Positions 18,196-27,388 of a stretch of DNA of 64,000 bases are shown here, piece after piece. Both the position numbers and the translations under genes were made by a program. Position 1 is the stretch's first letter. Each line of letters opens with the position of its first letter. Source of the DNA: Bacteroidota bacterium. Its GTDB lineage: Bacteria; Bacteroidota; Bacteroidia; Chitinophagales; Chitinophagaceae. The notes under the pieces are model-generated. The model was not told the origin of the DNA and did no database searches. It was given only the letters and a program-made list of their open reading frames with translations. The DNA lies in NCBI GenBank assembly GCA_018267705.1, contig JAFDXX010000001.1, positions 186,001-250,000 on the forward strand. The letters run 5' to 3'.

Positions 18196-19629
18196 ATGTC
18201 TCAAACAAATGCTTCTTCATTCAAACCTACATTAAGCCTTACAGATGCAACCATGATTGTTGCAGGAAGTATGATAGGATCAGGTATTTTTATTGTAAGT
18301 GCAGATATTACCAGAAACGTTGGTAGTGCAGGTTGGTTAATTGTAGTTTGGTTAATTACCGGATTTATGACGCTCACTGCAGCATTAAGTTATGGAGAAT
18401 TAAGTGCTATGTTTCCCAAAGCAGGAGGGCAATATGTTTATTTAAAAGAAGCATATAATCCTATTATTGGATTTTTATACGGATGGAGTTTTTTTGCCGT
18501 CATTCAAACAGGAACAATAGCTGCCGTTGGTGTTGCGTTTTCAAAATTTTTAGCTCACTTCTTACCTGAATTAGGTAATGATTATTTATTATATGATTTT
18601 GGCATATTAAAAATTTATTCCGGCCAAATAGTTGCTATTGTTATTATTATATTACTTACCTACATTAATTCACGTGGGGTTAAAGAAGGAAAATTTATTC
18701 AAACAATATTTACTTCTGCTAAACTACTGGCATTATTAGGTTTAATTGTTTTTGGTTTTGTATTGGTAAAACAAAGTTATTGGGCCGAAAATTGGAAAAC
18801 AGGATTTACGGCTATGCAAGATTTTGGGCAAAAAAATGTAAGCGGTGCATTGCAGCCAACTTTATGGAAAGGCATTGCAGGCAGTGCTTTATTAGGTGCC
18901 ATTGCAGCAAGCATGGTAGGTTCTATTTTTAGCAGTGATGCATGGAATAACGTAACATTTATTGCAGGAGAAATGAAAAACCCTAAACGTAATATTGGGT
19001 TAAGTTTATTTTTAGGAACATTAATAGTAACCGTTATCTATGTATCGGCCAATTTAATGTATTTAAATGTTTTGCCTATCAATGAAATCGCATTTCCAAA
19101 AGATGATAGAGTAGCAGTAGCAGCAGCCAATCATATCTTCCCTTCAATTGGTACAAGTTTAATTGCCATATTAATTATGGTTTCAACATTTGGTTGTAAC
19201 AATGGTTTAATATTGGCAGGAGCAAGAGTTTATTATACTATGTCTAAAGATGGATTGTTTTTTAAACAAGCAGGTACATTAAATAAAAACGGTGTACCGC
19301 AATGGGCATTATGGGCACAATGTATTGTTGCCGCCATATTATGTTTAAGTGGTAAGTATGGAGATTTGCTTGATATGATTTCTTTTGTGGTAGTTATATT
19401 TTATGTATTAACTATTATTGGCATATTTATTTTACGTAAAAAAATGCCCAATGCAGAAAGACCTTATAAAGCATTTGGGTATCCCGTATTACCTGCATTG
19501 TATATTATTTTAGGGTTAAGTTTTTGTGCACTGCTGGTTATATTTAAACCTCAATATACATGGCCCGGTTTAATAATTGTTTTAATAGGAATTCCACTTT
19601 ATTTTGCAGCCCGAAAAAAAGAAGCATAG
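18196..19629 (+). CDS. APC-family amino acid permease
   Basis: Inner-membrane amino acid transporter with about 12 to 13 helices over 477 residues. TM1 contains MIVAGSMIGSGIFIVSADI, the GSGIF motif that binds the amino-acid backbone in LeuT-fold APC proteins. The motif SYGELSAMFPKAGGQYVYLK follows in TM2-3. A long loop between TM5 and TM6, and the sequence FSSDAWNNVTFIAGEMKNP, are typical of LAT-like permeases. Substrate is not inferable. The hldE1 start lies 3 nt after its stop codon, so they are probably cotranscribed without an obvious functional link. Confidence 0.93.
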   Translation: MSQTNASSFKPTLSLTDATMIVAGSMIGSGIFIVSADITRNVGSAGWLIVVWLITGFMTLTAALSYGELSAMFPKAGGQYVYLKEAYNPIIGFLYGWSFFAVIQTGTIAAVGVAFSKFLAHFLPELGNDYLLYDFGILKIYSGQIVAIVIIILLTYINSRGVKEGKFIQTIFTSAKLLALLGLIVFGFVLVKQSYWAENWKTGFTAMQDFGQKNVSGALQPTLWKGIAGSALLGAIAASMVGSIFSSDAWNNVTFIAGEMKNPKRNIGLSLFLGTLIVTVIYVSANLMYLNVLPINEIAFPKDDRVAVAAANHIFPSIGTSLIAILIMVSTFGCNNGLILAGARVYYTMSKDGLFFKQAGTLNKNGVPQWALWAQCIVAAILCLSGKYGDLLDMISFVVVIFYVLTIIGIFILRKKMPNAERPYKAFGYPVLPALYIILGLSFCALLVIFKPQYTWPGLIIVLIGIPLYFAARKKEA

Positions 19630-19632
19630 CAC

Positions 19633-20622
19633 ATGAGTTTTAAGTATTTATTCGAGCAATTTAAAAATATTAATGTTGCAGTTTTAGGAGATGTTATGTT
19701 AGATAGTTACATGTGGGGGCATGTAAACAGAATTTCTCCCGAGGCTCCGGTTCCTATAGTAAGCATTACTAAAAAAGAATATCGAATGGGTGGTGCCGGC
19801 AACGTAGCTTTAAACCTTGTTGCATTAGGTGCTAACACTTCTATTATTTCAATTATAGGAAACGATGAAGATGGAAAACAATTAAAAAAAATGTTTGAAA
19901 ACTATAATATTCAAACATCCTTATTACTAAACTCTTCTGAAAGAATTACAACCAACAAAACACGCATTATAGGTAGAAACCAACAAATGATGCGTTTAGA
20001 TACCGAAATAACAAAAGATATTTCTGCGGCAGATGAACAACATTTAATAAATAGCGTTGAAACATTCTTAAAAAATACTAAACTAGATGTTTTAATTTTT
20101 GAAGATTACAATAAAGGTGTTTTAACCGAAAATATTATTACAGCTATTATTGCTTTATGCAAACAATATAATGTAATAACAACCGTTGATCCTAAACATA
20201 AAAACTTTTTTTCATTTAAAGGGGTAGATATTTTTAAACCCAATTTAAAAGAAGTAAAAGAAGGATTAAATGTTTTCTTAGATGAAGTAAATATTACCAA
20301 CCTTCAACAAATTCATGCAAGCTTAAAAGAAAAATTACAGCATGAAATTTCTTTAATAACACTTTCAGAATATGGAGTATTTTTTCAATCTTCATCTCAA
20401 AATAAAATTATACCTACACATATTAGAAATATTGCAGATGTAAGCGGTGCCGGCGATACAGTGATAGCTGTAGCATCATTAGTGTATGCGGCAACCAAAC
20501 AAATTGCATTAGCTGCCGAAATAGCTAATATAGCAGGTGGGTTGGTTTGTGAAGAGGTAGGAACAGCCGCCATTAATAGCGAAAAATTATTAGCAGAATG
20601 TGAGCTTTTATTGCATGAATAA
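19633..20622 (+). CDS. hldE1: D-glycero-beta-D-manno-heptose-7-phosphate kinase (HldE1/RfaE1)
   Basis: PfkB/ribokinase-fold kinase making heptose 1,7-bisphosphate for ADP-heptose, a lipopolysaccharide precursor. It has 329 residues, that is, only the kinase domain. The N-terminal motif MLDSYMWGHVNRISPEAPVP and the GGAGNVALNLVALG loop are characteristic of RfaE domain I. The C-terminal DVSGAGDTVIA carries the catalytic Asp of the PfkB family. The nucleotidyltransferase half (RfaE2), fused to it in E. coli, is not here and must be separate. Symbol by homology; a related sugar kinase cannot be excluded. Confidence 0.87.
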   Translation: MSFKYLFEQFKNINVAVLGDVMLDSYMWGHVNRISPEAPVPIVSITKKEYRMGGAGNVALNLVALGANTSIISIIGNDEDGKQLKKMFENYNIQTSLLLNSSERITTNKTRIIGRNQQMMRLDTEITKDISAADEQHLINSVETFLKNTKLDVLIFEDYNKGVLTENIITAIIALCKQYNVITTVDPKHKNFFSFKGVDIFKPNLKEVKEGLNVFLDEVNITNLQQIHASLKEKLQHEISLITLSEYGVFFQSSSQNKIIPTHIRNIADVSGAGDTVIAVASLVYAATKQIALAAEIANIAGGLVCEEVGTAAINSEKLLAECELLLHE

Positions 20623-20676
20623 CTTTCGCATTTCTTTACCAATTTCTCTTTTAGTTTCGTGTAAATTTTAATGTGT

Positions 20677-21417
20677 ATGAAATCTTTGTTTATTACAATA
20701 TTGCTTTTTGCAACACTTCAATTAAATGCACAAAGCCTAAAAAATATTTTTTCAAAAACAATTGGCAGTTCAACTAATACAATAATGTCATCATCATCTT
20801 CTTCTTCTGCATTATTAGGTGGAGATGAAATTAGCAATGCACTAAAAGAAGCTTTGCAAAAAGGGGTAGAAAGAGGTACAACAAAACTTTCTGCTACCGA
20901 TGGTTTTTTTAAAGATGCTGCCATAAAAATTTTATTACCACCAGAAGCACAAAAAGCAGGAGAAAAATTACGTGCATTAGGGTTTGAAAAACAAGTTGAT
21001 GATGCAATTTTAAGTATGAATCGTGCTGCTGAAGATGCTGCAAAAACTGCAGCACCCATTTTTGTAAATGCTATAAAGCAAATGAGCATTACTGATGCTG
21101 TTGGTTTATTAAAAGGTGGAGATAGTGCAGCCACAAAATATTTACGAGAAAAAACTACAATACAATTATCTAACGCATTCAAACCTGTTATTGAGCAATC
21201 AATGGCAAAAACAGAGGCCACAAAATATTGGAACACATTTACAACTTCTTACAACAAAATTCCTTTTGTAAAAAAAATAAATACTGATTTAGCTGCTTAT
21301 GTAACAGAAAAAGCATTAAGCGGAATTTTTTATCAATTGGCATTAGAAGAACAAAAAATTCGGAAAGATCCAGTTGCCCGTACTACAGATTTGTTAAAGA
21401 AAGTTTTTGGTAATTAA
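20677..21417 (+). CDS. DUF4197 domain-containing exported protein
   Basis: 246 residues from the ATG chosen; a second ATG lies two codons upstream. The signal peptide is MKSLFITILLFATLQLNAQS. A Ser-rich spacer (SSSSSSSALLGG) follows. The DUF4197 domain (about residues 50-245) starts with DEISNALKEALQKGVERGT and includes the DGFFKDAAIKILLPPEA block. The fold is mostly helical and the function is unknown; the product is likely periplasmic. It is 54 nt after hldE1 and may be read through from it. Confidence 0.87.
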   Translation: MKSLFITILLFATLQLNAQSLKNIFSKTIGSSTNTIMSSSSSSSALLGGDEISNALKEALQKGVERGTTKLSATDGFFKDAAIKILLPPEAQKAGEKLRALGFEKQVDDAILSMNRAAEDAAKTAAPIFVNAIKQMSITDAVGLLKGGDSAATKYLREKTTIQLSNAFKPVIEQSMAKTEATKYWNTFTTSYNKIPFVKKINTDLAAYVTEKALSGIFYQLALEEQKIRKDPVARTTDLLKKVFGN

Positions 21418-21512
21418 TTAACCTTTCTTTACACAACAACGTGTATAGTGTTTGGTTACTTTGCTAAGTTTTCAACAATCTAACTTTTTAATCAGCAATA
21501 AAATAAGTTTGT

Positions 21513-22391
21513 ATGAATAATAATGCAGCTATGCAGGCTTCATTTGAAATACAAAAAAATATTAAAGCAAGTATTTATACTGTTGCAATTTGTATTGCCA
21601 TAGCATTAATACTTTTTTTATTGCAATGGACTTTACCACAAATTCCACCTCCTGTTTTAAATGAAGGCATTGAAGTAAATTTAGGTAATAGTGAAACGGG
21701 AAGCGGAGATATTCCTCCACAAGTTCCGGGCGATCCTTCTTCTACACAAGAAACTAATGCAACACCTCCGCCAAGCACTGCTGCAAACAATAATACCAAT
21801 ATAACACCCGATGAAACCAATACCGATGTAAATGCACCGGCCGTAAATAATTCAAATAAATCTACACCACGCACCAATGCTTCAACCAATGTAAAACATA
21901 ATCAATCTACCAACACAACTGCTGTTGTGCCCAAGCCTAAAAAACCTAAAGCGGTATATGGTGGCGGAACCAATAATAACAACGGTGGAAATAATGCCGA
22001 TAGTTATAATGGTGTAAGAAACCAAGGTGTAGCCGGTGGCAATGGGGATCAAGGTAAACCTAACGGAAACCCTAATAGCGATAGTTATAATGGAAATGCA
22101 GCAAGTGGTAATAGCGGTGTATCAATAAGAAGCGGATTAAATGGAAGAAGATTTACAAAATTGCCAAGCTTTCAAGATGATTTTAATGAAAACGCAAAAG
22201 TAGCGGTTGATATTACAGTGAGTAAAGATGGAAGCGTAACACAAGCTATTATAAACCCACGAGGCACAACAACTACCAATCCTAATATTCGCAATATTGC
22301 TTTGCGTAAAGCAAGACTTTTAAAATTAAATGCCGGTACAGATGATGAACAAACCGGAACTATTGTATTTAATTTTAAGGTTACTAATTAA
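21513..22391 (+). CDS. Energy transducer TonB-like protein
   Basis: 292 residues: a short cytoplasmic N-terminus, one membrane helix (about 20-40, VAICIAIALILFLLQW), a long Asn/Thr/Pro/Gly-rich periplasmic linker (about 60-205) and a C-terminal TonB-like domain with VAVDITVSKDGSVTQAIINP and ALRKARLLKLNAG. TonB proteins pass proton-motive force to outer-membrane receptors. The linker is low in Pro-Lys repeats and rich in NNN/NGG, as in many Bacteroidota. The ExbB and ExbD partners, which often precede such a gene, are not adjacent; a DUF4197 gene is in that place. Confidence 0.82.
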   Translation: MNNNAAMQASFEIQKNIKASIYTVAICIAIALILFLLQWTLPQIPPPVLNEGIEVNLGNSETGSGDIPPQVPGDPSSTQETNATPPPSTAANNNTNITPDETNTDVNAPAVNNSNKSTPRTNASTNVKHNQSTNTTAVVPKPKKPKAVYGGGTNNNNGGNNADSYNGVRNQGVAGGNGDQGKPNGNPNSDSYNGNAASGNSGVSIRSGLNGRRFTKLPSFQDDFNENAKVAVDITVSKDGSVTQAIINPRGTTTTNPNIRNIALRKARLLKLNAGTDDEQTGTIVFNFKVTN

Positions 22392-22520
22392 CTTCTGTAA
22401 TTGTTATTTGTGTTTCTATAACATTGTTTGTTGTATTACATACTTGTATGTGTTTAGTTGTCAATCATCTTTCTCTTTCAACACACAATAGTTATACAAA
22501 ATTCTTTTTAAGCTATCTAT

Positions 22521-22528
22521 TACATTTG
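22521..22528 (+). promoter_or_regulatory. -7 box directly before folC
   Basis: TACATTTG ends 4 nt before the folC ATG, placing the expected transcription start at or next to the start codon, so the mRNA may be leaderless. A -33 TTTG is not clear. Confidence 0.5.
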
Positions 22529-22532
22529 CTGC

Positions 22533-23819
22533 ATGAATTATCAGCAAACCATTCAATATTTATTTGAAAAATTACCCATGTTTAGTAGAATGGGTGCTGC
22601 TGCTTTTAAAAAAGATTTAACCAATACTATTGCATTGTGCAATGCTCTTCATAATCCGCAACAAAAATTTAAAACCATTCATATTGCAGGCACTAACGGA
22701 AAAGGCTCGGTAAGTCACATGCTGGCTGCTGTATTGCAGACTGCAGGCTATAAAACAGGTTTGTACACATCTCCGCACTTAAAAGATTTTAAAGAAAGAA
22801 TAAAAGTAAACGGTGCATTATGTAGTGAAGAATTTATTATTCAATTTACACAAAAAATACAACCACATATTGAAACAATTCAACCTTCTTTTTTTGAAAT
22901 AACGGTTGCTATGGCATTTGAATATTTTGCTCAACAACAAGTTGATATTGCTATTATTGAAACAGGCTTAGGCGGAAGATTAGACAGCACGAATATTATA
23001 ACACCGGAACTTAGTGTGATTACCAATATTGGTTATGACCACATGAACATGTTAGGCAATGCATTACGAGAAATTGCATTAGAAAAAGCAGGTATTATTA
23101 AACAAAATGTTTCGGTAGTTATTGGAGAAACACATAAAGAAACAGCAAATGTTTTTGTTGAAAAAGCAAATGAAACTAATGCTACAATTGTATTTGCTGA
23201 TAAACAAAGATGGATTGCAGATTGGCAATATGAGCATCATTTATTAAACGTATGGGTTGCCAATCATTTTAATGATGAGCATGAAAAATACAGTTTAGAT
23301 TTGAATGGAATTTATCAAACAAAGAATTTACTTACCGTTTTAGAAGCCTTACACCAACTGCGTTTTAAAGGTTTTGAAATTGATAAAACACATATTCTGC
23401 ATGCATTACAGCATACAAAAAAAATAACAGGGTTGCATGGCAGATGGGAGGTAATTTATCAAAATCCTACAGTTGTATTAGATGTTGCACATAATGAAGA
23501 TGGTATTAAACAAGTTGTACAGCAGTTGGCTTTAATAAACTTTAATCAGTTACACATAATTTTTGGAATGGTAAAAGATAAAGCAATTGATAATGTGTTG
23601 GAAATATTACCTAAGCAAGCTTATTACTATTTTACGCAAGCACAAATTGAAAGAGCTTTACATGCTGAAATTTTAATGAAGAAAGCTGCAGGCTATCAAC
23701 TAACAGGTAATTTTTATACCAATGTAAATATTGCATTGAAAGAAGCATTATTAAATGCTCATAAAAACGATTTAATTCTTATTTGCGGAAGTGTATTTTT
23801 AGTAGGAGAGGTGGAATGA
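22533..23819 (+). CDS. folC: Bifunctional folylpolyglutamate synthase / dihydrofolate synthase
   Basis: Mur-ligase-like cytoplasmic enzyme that adds glutamate to dihydropteroate and folates. The P-loop GTNGKGS is at residues 53-59 and is followed by the family signature YTSPHLKDFKERIKVNG. A second conserved block, IIETGLGGRLDSTN, supplies metal-binding residues. The C-terminal domain includes VLDVAHNEDG. The length of 428 is normal. It ends only 4 nt from the stop codon of the convergent methyltransferase gene. Confidence 0.95.
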   Translation: MNYQQTIQYLFEKLPMFSRMGAAAFKKDLTNTIALCNALHNPQQKFKTIHIAGTNGKGSVSHMLAAVLQTAGYKTGLYTSPHLKDFKERIKVNGALCSEEFIIQFTQKIQPHIETIQPSFFEITVAMAFEYFAQQQVDIAIIETGLGGRLDSTNIITPELSVITNIGYDHMNMLGNALREIALEKAGIIKQNVSVVIGETHKETANVFVEKANETNATIVFADKQRWIADWQYEHHLLNVWVANHFNDEHEKYSLDLNGIYQTKNLLTVLEALHQLRFKGFEIDKTHILHALQHTKKITGLHGRWEVIYQNPTVVLDVAHNEDGIKQVVQQLALINFNQLHIIFGMVKDKAIDNVLEILPKQAYYYFTQAQIERALHAEILMKKAAGYQLTGNFYTNVNIALKEALLNAHKNDLILICGSVFLVGEVE

Positions 23820-23823
23820 TAGT

Positions 23824-24441
23824 TTACTTTTTAATTAAATTAATAAACAATTCAGAACCCGCTCTGGGTTGAATGCTGTTATAACATGATTGCATGGTAT
23901 GAATATGAAAATATGGGCTGAATAGCGTTTCATATTCTACTTTATTACCACCAAATGGTGGTCCTTGTTTTTCAAAATCAACATTAAATAAAACACCAAT
24001 TAGTTTTCCGTTATTGTTTAATAATGAAGCAATTTTTTCAACGTACTCTTTTCGTCTTTCTAATACTTGAGCACAAAAAAATGTTTGTTCAATAATTAAA
24101 TCGTATTTGCCTTGATGCTGAAAAAAATTTTCACATAAAATAGTTACTTGATGATAATTTTTAAACTTCTCTTTCAATCTTAAAACAGCTTCTTCTGCAA
24201 TATCTATCAGTGTAATATTGGTGAAATTCTTTTCAATTAAATAAGATGCTTCGTATGCATTACCGCATCCTGGAATTAATATAGCAGCTTTTTTATTTGA
24301 ATATTGATTAATGTATTCTTTTAGTGGAGTAGAGGCGTATCCTATATCCCAACCTGTGTGATTTGTTTGCCAACATTCATTCCAAAATGCAGCATTTAAT
24401 TCGTTTTCATGTTTTTTATGCATTGATGAATTATTTTCCAT
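23824..24441 (-). CDS. SAM-dependent methyltransferase, TPMT-like
   Basis: 205 residues with a class I methyltransferase fold. The N-terminal FWNECWQTNHTGWDIGYAS resembles the WxxxW...WD motif of thiopurine S-methyltransferase-like proteins. SAM-binding motif I is AAILIPGCGNAYEASYL, and the acidic ribose-binding residue is in ITLIDIAEEAV. The substrate is unknown; members act on thiols, halides or tellurite. The lplA stop is 12 nt upstream, so lplA and this gene are probably one transcript. It converges on folC with a 4-nt gap and no room for a separate terminator. Confidence 0.86.
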   Translation of the reverse strand: MENNSSMHKKHENELNAAFWNECWQTNHTGWDIGYASTPLKEYINQYSNKKAAILIPGCGNAYEASYLIEKNFTNITLIDIAEEAVLRLKEKFKNYHQVTILCENFFQHQGKYDLIIEQTFFCAQVLERRKEYVEKIASLLNNNGKLIGVLFNVDFEKQGPPFGGNKVEYETLFSPYFHIHTMQSCYNSIQPRAGSELFINLIKK

Positions 24442-24453
24442 ACAATAAATATT

Positions 24454-25434
24454 TTAAAACATTGCATTAATTAAATCATCTTCTGTAATATTTCTAAAAT
24501 GTTGTTCAATAGAAAATTGAGATAAAACTTTTCTTAATTCCATTTCTTTATGTAAGGTATGTACTAATGCGTCTTCTACTTCTGCAATTCCTTTTTCTGA
24601 AAAAAAATCACCAAATATTTTTGCTTTTTCAATTATTCCGTTTTTAACTTCTAAGTTCATTTCTAATAAACCGCCATTGGTGCGAATGGCTTTTTTAAAA
24701 TTATATTCGGGAGATTTTCCGTAATTCCATTCATGCGTAGCATATTTTTCATCTCTTAATTTTTGAATATTTTTTTTATCCTCTTTTGTAAATTCATACA
24801 AATGGGCATTAGGATAATTTGTAAGAACATGATTCATTAGTTTTTCTGTAAACACTTCAATACTAATAGGCGTTTTTAAATGTTCGGAAATATTTGTAAC
24901 TCTTTTAGGAACAGATTTTATGGCTTTGTCAATATATTTTATCGGATTAATTTTTAATGCTTCGCTTACGTTTCTCATTTCTGAAGCAAACAATAAACAG
25001 CCATGATGTAGAATTTTATTTTTATGAATATGTGCTGCATTGCCTGCAATTTTTTTTCCGTCAATCATTAAATCATTCTTGCCTTCAAAACGTGCATTGG
25101 CACCCAATTCTTGTAAAACTTGAATAATGGGTTGCGTGAATTTTTCAAAATCTGATAAACTTGAGTTTTTACCCGATTGTGTAAATGAAAAATTAAGATT
25201 TCCTAAATCATGATATACAGCACCACCGCCTGAAATTCTTCGTACTACAGCAATATTGTGTTCTTTTACATAATTGTAATTTATTTCGGCTAATGTATTT
25301 TGATATTGGCCTACAATAATTGCATTATCATTTCTCCAAAGCATAAAACAATCTTCTTCAATATGCTTTAAAATATATTCGTCTGTTGCAACATTAAAAT
25401 AAGGGTCGGTAGATTCATGATAAATACACAACAT
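24454..25434 (-). CDS. lplA: Lipoate-protein ligase A
   Basis: Attaches lipoate to the E2 and H proteins of 2-oxoacid dehydrogenases and the glycine cleavage system through a lipoyl-AMP intermediate. The large domain shows VVRRISGGGAVYHDLGNLNFSF, the RRxSGGGAVYHD lipoate/ATP-binding loop. KKIAGNAAHIHKNKILHHG contains the catalytic Lys region. The C-terminal accessory domain (about 245-326) is present, so the enzyme is of the complete LplA type at 326 residues. It appears cotranscribed with the downstream methyltransferase. Confidence 0.94.
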   Translation of the reverse strand: MLCIYHESTDPYFNVATDEYILKHIEEDCFMLWRNDNAIIVGQYQNTLAEINYNYVKEHNIAVVRRISGGGAVYHDLGNLNFSFTQSGKNSSLSDFEKFTQPIIQVLQELGANARFEGKNDLMIDGKKIAGNAAHIHKNKILHHGCLLFASEMRNVSEALKINPIKYIDKAIKSVPKRVTNISEHLKTPISIEVFTEKLMNHVLTNYPNAHLYEFTKEDKKNIQKLRDEKYATHEWNYGKSPEYNFKKAIRTNGGLLEMNLEVKNGIIEKAKIFGDFFSEKGIAEVEDALVHTLHKEMELRKVLSQFSIEQHFRNITEDDLINAMF

Positions 25435-25473
25435 AAAATTATTATTATAAAATATTCAATAAAATTGTAATTA

Positions 25474-26235
25474 TTATTTTTCTTTCTTTATTTTAATAAC
25501 TCTTACTTTCCAATCATCAGGTCCTTTTTGTAAATATTCCCACCTAAAAGGTTCTTTACTTTCTGCTTCCATTTGGTAGTATAAAGGTTTGGGGTCATGA
25601 TCGTTAATAAACTGAAATGCTTCACCTGGTTTTATATCTGCAAATGCTTTATAAAACATTTCATGACGTTCAGCCGGTGGATAAGGACGAATATCAAATT
25701 CATTCACTACAGAAAAACCTGTATCTCCCAATCCGCTATTGTCTTTTTTTGTTATATGAATTACATATTCATCTGCTTCAGCTTTTTTATAAATCCATTT
25801 ATGCTTCGCTTCAAATTTTTGAACAAAAATGCCATGAATTTCTTGAAGAGGTTCTTTGGCAATTAGTTCCATTGTTGTGTTTTCTTCCATCATTCCATAG
25901 CGATGAAATATTACTTGCTTCCAATCTTTTTGTTCTACTTTACGTAAATCAATAAGTGTTGAAATATCAGTAAACTCACGCCCTTGTGATTCTTCAATAC
26001 GTGTAACTTTTACTTTCCATTCTCTACCGCCTCTGTTTAAATATTCCCATCCAACTACATCACCATATATAGAACGAAATTCATAAAACAGTGGTAATGG
26101 GTCGTGGTCATTAATAAAAATAAAATTTTCATTAACAGGTAATTCTTTAAAAAGTTTTATTAATAATTCGTGGCGTTTAATAGGTATAAGAACTCTTACA
26201 TCTAATTCCTCGTTTACTTTTAATGTTGTTTCCAT
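25474..26235 (-). CDS. Triple DUF2249 domain protein
   Basis: 253 residues built from three tandem repeats at about 11-81, 95-163 and 180-250. Repeats 1 and 3 carry the DUF2249 motif NDHDPxPL (42-46 and 211-215), each followed by a WEY and a WKVKV/WKVRV strand. Repeat 2 keeps the frame of hydrophobic and Trp-Tyr positions but has IAKEP (125-129) where the others have NDHDP. DUF2249 is a small domain found with hemerythrin-like and nitrogen-oxide-respiration proteins; its role is not established. No denitrification gene lies nearby. The product has no signal peptide, so it is likely cytoplasmic. Confidence 0.87.
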   Translation of the reverse strand: METTLKVNEELDVRVLIPIKRHELLIKLFKELPVNENFIFINDHDPLPLFYEFRSIYGDVVGWEYLNRGGREWKVKVTRIEESQGREFTDISTLIDLRKVEQKDWKQVIFHRYGMMEENTTMELIAKEPLQEIHGIFVQKFEAKHKWIYKKAEADEYVIHITKKDNSGLGDTGFSVVNEFDIRPYPPAERHEMFYKAFADIKPGEAFQFINDHDPKPLYYQMEAESKEPFRWEYLQKGPDDWKVRVIKIKKEK

Positions 26236-26310
26236 AGTTGTAAAATTTTAAACATTTGTTTTTTAAATAATTTATATTGAATAGTTTCTGAAACTATTTT
26301 TGCTAATACA

Positions 26311-27306
26311 TTACCATGTTGCTCTTGCAGTTGGGCTAATGGTTAAGTCGGAAAAATCATTTGCCAAATATTTATAATATGCGGTAATAGCTATCATAGC
26401 TGCATTATCGGTACAATATTCAAATTTGGGGATAAAAGTTTTCCAATTGTATTGAATGCCACATTCGGTTAAGGCATTTCGTAAACCACTATTAGCACTT
26501 ACGCCACCTGCAATACAAACATTTTTAATACCTGTTTGTTTAACGGCTAATTTTATTTTTTTTAGTAGAATATTAATGATAGTGTGTTGAATAGAAGCAC
26601 ACAAATCATTCAAATTTTTATTAATAAAACCTGCTTCTTGTTTTTGTAAAAAATAAAGTACAGATGTTTTTAATCCACTGAACGAAAAATTCAATTCTGT
26701 TATTTGAGGCTCTGCAAATTTGAATGCTAACGGGTTTCCTTCTTTGGCATATTTATCTATTAAAGGCCCGCCGGGGTAGGGTAGTCCTAATAGTTTTGCT
26801 GTTTTATCAAATGCTTCTCCTGCAGCATCATCAATTGTTTCGCCAATAACTTCTAATTCAAACGGAGATTTTGCCCATACAATTTGTGTGTGTCCGCCGC
26901 TAACAGTTAAACATAAAAACGGAAACTCGGGTTTATTGCTTTCATCAATTAAATTAGCCAATACATGTGCCTGCATATGGTGTACGGCAATAAGTGGTTT
27001 GTTTAATGATAAGGCTAATGATTTTGCAAATTGTGCTCCTACTAATAAACTACCAATTAAACCCGGAGCTTGTGTAAAAGCAATGGCAGAAACAGATGCT
27101 AAGTTGCAGTTGGCAGATGCGAGTGCAGCATTAACTACCGGAACAATATTTTGCATGTGTGCTCTGCTTGCTAATTCAGGTACCACACCTCCATATTTTT
27201 CGTGTATGGTTTGGTTGGCAATAAAGTTGGATAAAATTTTTCCATCGGCACAAATAGATGCGGATGTTTCATCACAGGAAGATTCTATAGCTAATATTGT
27301 TATCAA
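26311..27306 (-). CDS. tsaD: tRNA N6-adenosine threonylcarbamoyltransferase TsaD
   Basis: Transfers threonylcarbamoyl from TC-AMP to A37 of ANN-decoding tRNAs, together with TsaB and TsaE. With a TTG start the protein begins MITILAIESSCDETSAS and has 331 residues, the family norm. The frame stays open 13 codons further, but that part covers a TACTTTTG promoter box, so the longer start is unlikely. The iron-binding motif HHMQAHVLAN and the ASKH-fold block CLTVSGGHTQIV are present. The essential Asp block CTDNAAMIA lies near the C-terminus. Confidence 0.95.
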   Translation of the reverse strand: MITILAIESSCDETSASICADGKILSNFIANQTIHEKYGGVVPELASRAHMQNIVPVVNAALASANCNLASVSAIAFTQAPGLIGSLLVGAQFAKSLALSLNKPLIAVHHMQAHVLANLIDESNKPEFPFLCLTVSGGHTQIVWAKSPFELEVIGETIDDAAGEAFDKTAKLLGLPYPGGPLIDKYAKEGNPLAFKFAEPQITELNFSFSGLKTSVLYFLQKQEAGFINKNLNDLCASIQHTIINILLKKIKLAVKQTGIKNVCIAGGVSANSGLRNALTECGIQYNWKTFIPKFEYCTDNAAMIAITAYYKYLANDFSDLTISPTARATW

Positions 27307-27331
27307 GTATATGAGTATGTAAATAAAGTAG

Positions 27332-27339
27332 CAAAAGTA
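27332..27339 (-). promoter_or_regulatory. -7 box of tsaD
   Basis: TACTTTTG on the minus strand, 25 nt before the TTG start codon. It matches TAnnTTTG exactly. The -33 region is weak (TTAT). It decides the start codon of tsaD. Confidence 0.5.
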
Positions 27340-27388
27340 TGACACACTATTGTACTTATAAATTTTATCTGCAGTATATGCTTGATTG

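Noticed and set aside
20718..21236. 172-codon minus-strand open frame within the DUF4197 gene
   Set aside because: Antisense shadow of a gene with a clear signal peptide and DUF4197 domain; its own translation is low-complexity and shows no start or domain signal.
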